Shown piece by piece: positions 61,716 to 64,000 of a stretch of DNA of 64,000 nucleotides. The notes under the pieces are model-generated. The model was not told the origin of the DNA and ran no database searches. It worked only from the letters and a program-made list of their open reading frames with translations. Source of the stretch: Kocuria sp. cx-455 (GTDB taxonomy: Bacteria > Actinomycetota > Actinomycetes > Actinomycetales > Micrococcaceae); contig NZ_JACXBS010000001.1 of NCBI RefSeq assembly GCF_014698015.1, forward strand, positions 682,001-746,000, in the 5' to 3' direction. The position numbers were made by a program, and so were the translations under genes. How positions within the stretch are numbered: the first letter of the stretch is position 1; each line of letters starts with the position of its first letter.

Positions 61716-62987
61716 GTGAAGGTATTGATCAGCGGGGGCGGGCCCGCCGGAGCCACCGCGGCCTACTGGCTGGCCTCCCAGGGAATCTCCGTCACGGTGT
61801 TGGAGAAAACCAGCTATCCGCGCGAGAAAGTGTGCGGTGACGGATTGACCCCGCGCGCCGTGAAGCAAATGCAGCTCATGGGTCTGCCCCACCAGGCCGA
61901 GCACGGTTACAAGCGCAATCAGGGGCTGCGCCTGGTGGCCGCCGGGCGCACCGTGGAATTCCCGTGGCCCGAGCTCACCGACTTTCCCTCCTACGGGCTG
62001 GTGCGCACGCGTGCCGGTTTCGACGAGGATCTCATCCGGCATGCCCAGGGCGCCGGCGCCACCGTGATCGAACACCGTTCCGTGCAGGACGTGTTACGCG
62101 ATGACACCGGTCGGATCGTGGGCCTGCGAACCACCGTGATGGACCCCGCCACCGGGCGCCGGACCTCGCAGACCGAGGATCACCACGCGGATCTCGTGAT
62201 GGCCGCGGACGGCAACTCGACCCGCACAGCGGTCGCGGCCGGTCTGCACCGCCGCAAGGACCGGCCCATGGGTGTGGCCGTGCGCACCTATTACCGCTCT
62301 CCGCGTTCGGAACTGGACTGGATGGAGGGCTGGCTCGAACTCGTGGACGGCACCGATCCCAAGCGGTCACTGCTGCCCGGCTACGGCTGGGTTTTCGGCG
62401 TGGGGGACGGCACCGCCAACGTGGGCCTGGGCATCCTGGACACCTCACCCGCGTTCGGCACCCTCGACTATCGCGCCGTGCTGCGCGACTGGGCGGCGTC
62501 CACGCCCGCCGAGTGGACCTTCGACCCCGAGCATCAAGAGGGCCGCGTGGGTTCGGCCGCCCTGCCCATGGCCGCCAACCGCACTCCGCACTACGTTCCC
62601 GGCCTCATGCTGCTCGGTGATTCCGCCGGATTGGTGTCCCCGTTCAACGGCGAGGGCATCTCCAACGCCATGGAATCGGCGCTGTTCGCGGCCTCCTGCG
62701 TGGTGGATGCCGCAGCGGCCCACGGACCCCAACAGCGCGAGAATGCGCTGGCTCGCTATCCGCAGCTGGTACAGCACGAATGGGGCGCCCACTTCGTGCA
62801 GGGCCGCGCGCTCGCCGAACTCATCGGGCACCCGGCTTTATTGAGCGCGGGGGTGCGCGCGGGGATGCGCATGCCCCAGTTGATGCGGTTCGCGGTGCAG
62901 ATCATGACAGAGCTCTCGGACCGCCCCGCCCGAACCGTGACCGACCGTGCCGTAGCGCTCATCGATGCGCTAACACCGGCCCGCTGA
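61716..62987 (+). CDS. menJ: geranylgeranyl reductase family FAD enzyme, MenJ-like
   Basis: A 423-residue flavoprotein. The N-terminal GGGPAGATAAYWLA binds FAD, YPREKVCGDGLTPRAV is the typical geranylgeranyl reductase loop, and LLGDSAGLVSPFNGEGISNAMESG-like sequence (GEGISNAMESALFA) completes the FAD site. Mycobacterial MenJ partly saturates the isoprenoid tail of menaquinone, and its gene adjoins a polyprenyl diphosphate synthase gene, as here. The start is GTG at 61716, after GGAGGG. It is 22 bases from the synthase gene on the same strand, so the two are probably co-transcribed. Confidence 0.88.
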   Translation: MKVLISGGGPAGATAAYWLASQGISVTVLEKTSYPREKVCGDGLTPRAVKQMQLMGLPHQAEHGYKRNQGLRLVAAGRTVEFPWPELTDFPSYGLVRTRAGFDEDLIRHAQGAGATVIEHRSVQDVLRDDTGRIVGLRTTVMDPATGRRTSQTEDHHADLVMAADGNSTRTAVAAGLHRRKDRPMGVAVRTYYRSPRSELDWMEGWLELVDGTDPKRSLLPGYGWVFGVGDGTANVGLGILDTSPAFGTLDYRAVLRDWAASTPAEWTFDPEHQEGRVGSAALPMAANRTPHYVPGLMLLGDSAGLVSPFNGEGISNAMESALFAASCVVDAAAAHGPQQRENALARYPQLVQHEWGAHFVQGRALAELIGHPALLSAGVRAGMRMPQLMRFAVQIMTELSDRPARTVTDRAVALIDALTPAR

Positions 62988-63009
62988 ATTGTCGATAGAG
63001 TGGTACACC

Positions 63010-64000
63010 GTGACTGAAACCAGCCGACTGAATGGCTCATTGCGTTTGCCCGGAGGATTTGAGCTCATTGCCCGGGACGACCGCCTGGGTCCGCTCGTCG
63101 TGGAATCACTCGCGCAGATCGAAACGCGGCTGGAAGAGGCCCTGCGCTCGACCGATCACCTGGCGGACGTCACCGCGCGTCATCTGCTGCAAGCCGGCGG
63201 CAAACGCGTGCGCCCGCTGCTCACACTGCTTGCCGCGGAGGTGGCCGGCCAGGTCAATCAAAAGGTGATCGAGGCTGCGGCCGTAGTGGAAATGACGCAC
63301 CTGGCCACGCTCTACCACGACGACGTGATGGATTCCGCCCCCCTGCGACGCGGTGTCGAGACCGCGCAGACGGTGTGGGGCAACTCCGTGGCGATCCTCA
63401 CCGGTGACCTGATCTTTGCCCGCGCCTCCGCCATGGTCTCCGCACTGGGCCAGGAGCCCTTGCTGATCCAGGCTAAGACGTTCGAGCGGCTGGTCATCGG
63501 GCAGCTGCAGGAAACCACGGGCCCCACGCAGGGCGAGGATCCCGTGGCCCATTACCTCAAGGTGTTGGCGGGTAAGACCGGTTCCCTGATTGCCGCCAGC
63601 GGTCAGTACGGTTCCCTGTTGGGCGGAGCCCCGGGAGACGTCATCGACATGCTGGTCGAGTACGGCGAGAAGGTGGGCCTGGCCTTCCAGCTCGCGGACG
63701 ACATCATTGATCTCACGGGACACGACGACGTCTCCGGCAAGACCCCGGGCACCGACCTGCGCGAAGGCGTGGACACGCTGCCCGTGCTCCTGCTGCGCCG
63801 GGATGCGAAGAGCGAGAACCCGTCGGTTGCGGATGCCGCCCGGGAGGTCCTGGACCTCATCGACGGTGACCTGGCCAGCGATGACGCACTGGCCCGAGCG
63901 GTGGCGGCCGTGGCCGCCCATCCCGTGTCCGAGGAGGCGTGGGACACGGCCAACCGGTGGGCCGATGATGCCATTGCCGCGATCCGGCCCCTGCCGGACA
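63010..64000 (+). CDS. polyprenyl diphosphate synthase, 3' end outside the window
   Basis: An open frame from GTG at 63010 that continues past the window edge (330 codons seen). Translation shows LLQAGGKRVRPLLTLL, the first Asp-rich motif HDDVMDSAPLRRG, and the second LADDIIDLTGHDD, the standard trans-isoprenyl diphosphate synthase set. Residues before the first Asp motif are small (THLATLY), consistent with a long-chain product. It would make the heptaprenyl- to nonaprenyl-diphosphate side chain of menaquinone. It follows menJ by 22 bases. Only the last part of the C-terminal helical bundle is missing. Confidence 0.93.
   Translation, partial: MTETSRLNGSLRLPGGFELIARDDRLGPLVVESLAQIETRLEEALRSTDHLADVTARHLLQAGGKRVRPLLTLLAAEVAGQVNQKVIEAAAVVEMTHLATLYHDDVMDSAPLRRGVETAQTVWGNSVAILTGDLIFARASAMVSALGQEPLLIQAKTFERLVIGQLQETTGPTQGEDPVAHYLKVLAGKTGSLIAASGQYGSLLGGAPGDVIDMLVEYGEKVGLAFQLADDIIDLTGHDDVSGKTPGTDLREGVDTLPVLLLRRDAKSENPSVADAAREVLDLIDGDLASDDALARAVAAVAAHPVSEEAWDTANRWADDAIAAIRPLPD

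Noticed and set aside
60210-62075. Longest version of the isochorismate synthase frame (621 residues)
   Set aside because: The extra 156 residues run through the divergent promoter and antisense to menJ. The ATG at 61607 has a ribosome site and begins the family sequence.

Overview
The window is high-GC DNA with dense, often overlapping genes, GTG starts and many actinobacterial family signatures: a mycobacterial-type Cds1 desulfhydrase, a NirA/CysH/CysD/CysN sulfate set, a MenJ-type reductase beside a polyprenyl diphosphate synthase, a PadR-type VanR, and a FurA-KatA pair. It most likely comes from an actinomycete of the Micrococcales, perhaps Micrococcaceae. No rRNA, tRNA or CRISPR array was seen, and the sequence alone does not give a species.

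Layout. (1) 0.1-9.0 kb: a LysR-centred catabolic locus. It holds a TAXI-type solute-binding protein, a fused TRAP permease, an enoyl-CoA hydratase and a 3-hydroxyacyl-CoA dehydrogenase, and, on the other side of the regulator, a family III CoA-transferase, a thioesterase and a glutaryl-CoA-dehydrogenase-like enzyme. Together these could import a dicarboxylate such as glutarate, activate it and carry it to acetoacetyl-CoA. (2) 9.4-12.7 kb: cds1, a polytopic membrane protein and a GNAT acetyltransferase. (3) 12.7-21.3 kb: a mobile-looking defence block with two small HTH/antitoxin-like genes, a complete type I restriction-modification operon (hsdM-hsdS-hsdR) and a divergent AAA+ ATPase separated from hsdM by a perfect 24-bp inverted repeat. 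It ends against the 3' remnant of an osmC-like gene. (4) 21.3-30.5 kb: an accessory region with small membrane proteins, three pseudogenes (a DUF3800 gene with an early stop, a badly broken MFS transporter, a VOC fragment), an ArgE-like deacetylase, a ribbon-helix-helix protein with a likely leaderless promoter, a YtcJ-like amidohydrolase, a DHFR-like reductase and an SDR.

(5) 30.7-36.1 kb: a minus-strand exopolysaccharide operon with a small membrane protein, a processive GT2 synthase, a membrane-anchored jelly-roll protein, a non-hydrolysing UDP-GlcNAc 2-epimerase homologue with unusual active-site loops, and a DUF2334 deacetylase-like protein. The combination resembles the Bacillus yda and Listeria pss exopolysaccharide operons and suggests an N-acetylmannosamine-containing polymer. 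This is the best candidate for an undescribed system here. (6) 36.5-39.7 kb: furA-katA, then menC. (7) 39.8-44.1 kb: a vanillate module, vanA-vanB-vanK with divergent vanR and a clear palindromic operator. (8) 44.3-51.6 kb: a Tat-exported PhoX-type phosphatase and the assimilatory sulfate operon nirA-cysH-cysD-cysN. (9) 51.7-64 kb: menaquinone genes menD, menF, menJ and a polyprenyl diphosphate synthase running off the window, interrupted by an SDR, an AAHS transporter, a DUF559-like protein and a polar amino acid ABC transporter.

Starts were chosen by ribosome-binding sites, operon overlaps and family alignments, so several genes are shorter than their longest open frames. Family assignments rest on reading motifs in the translated sequence. 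No database search was possible.
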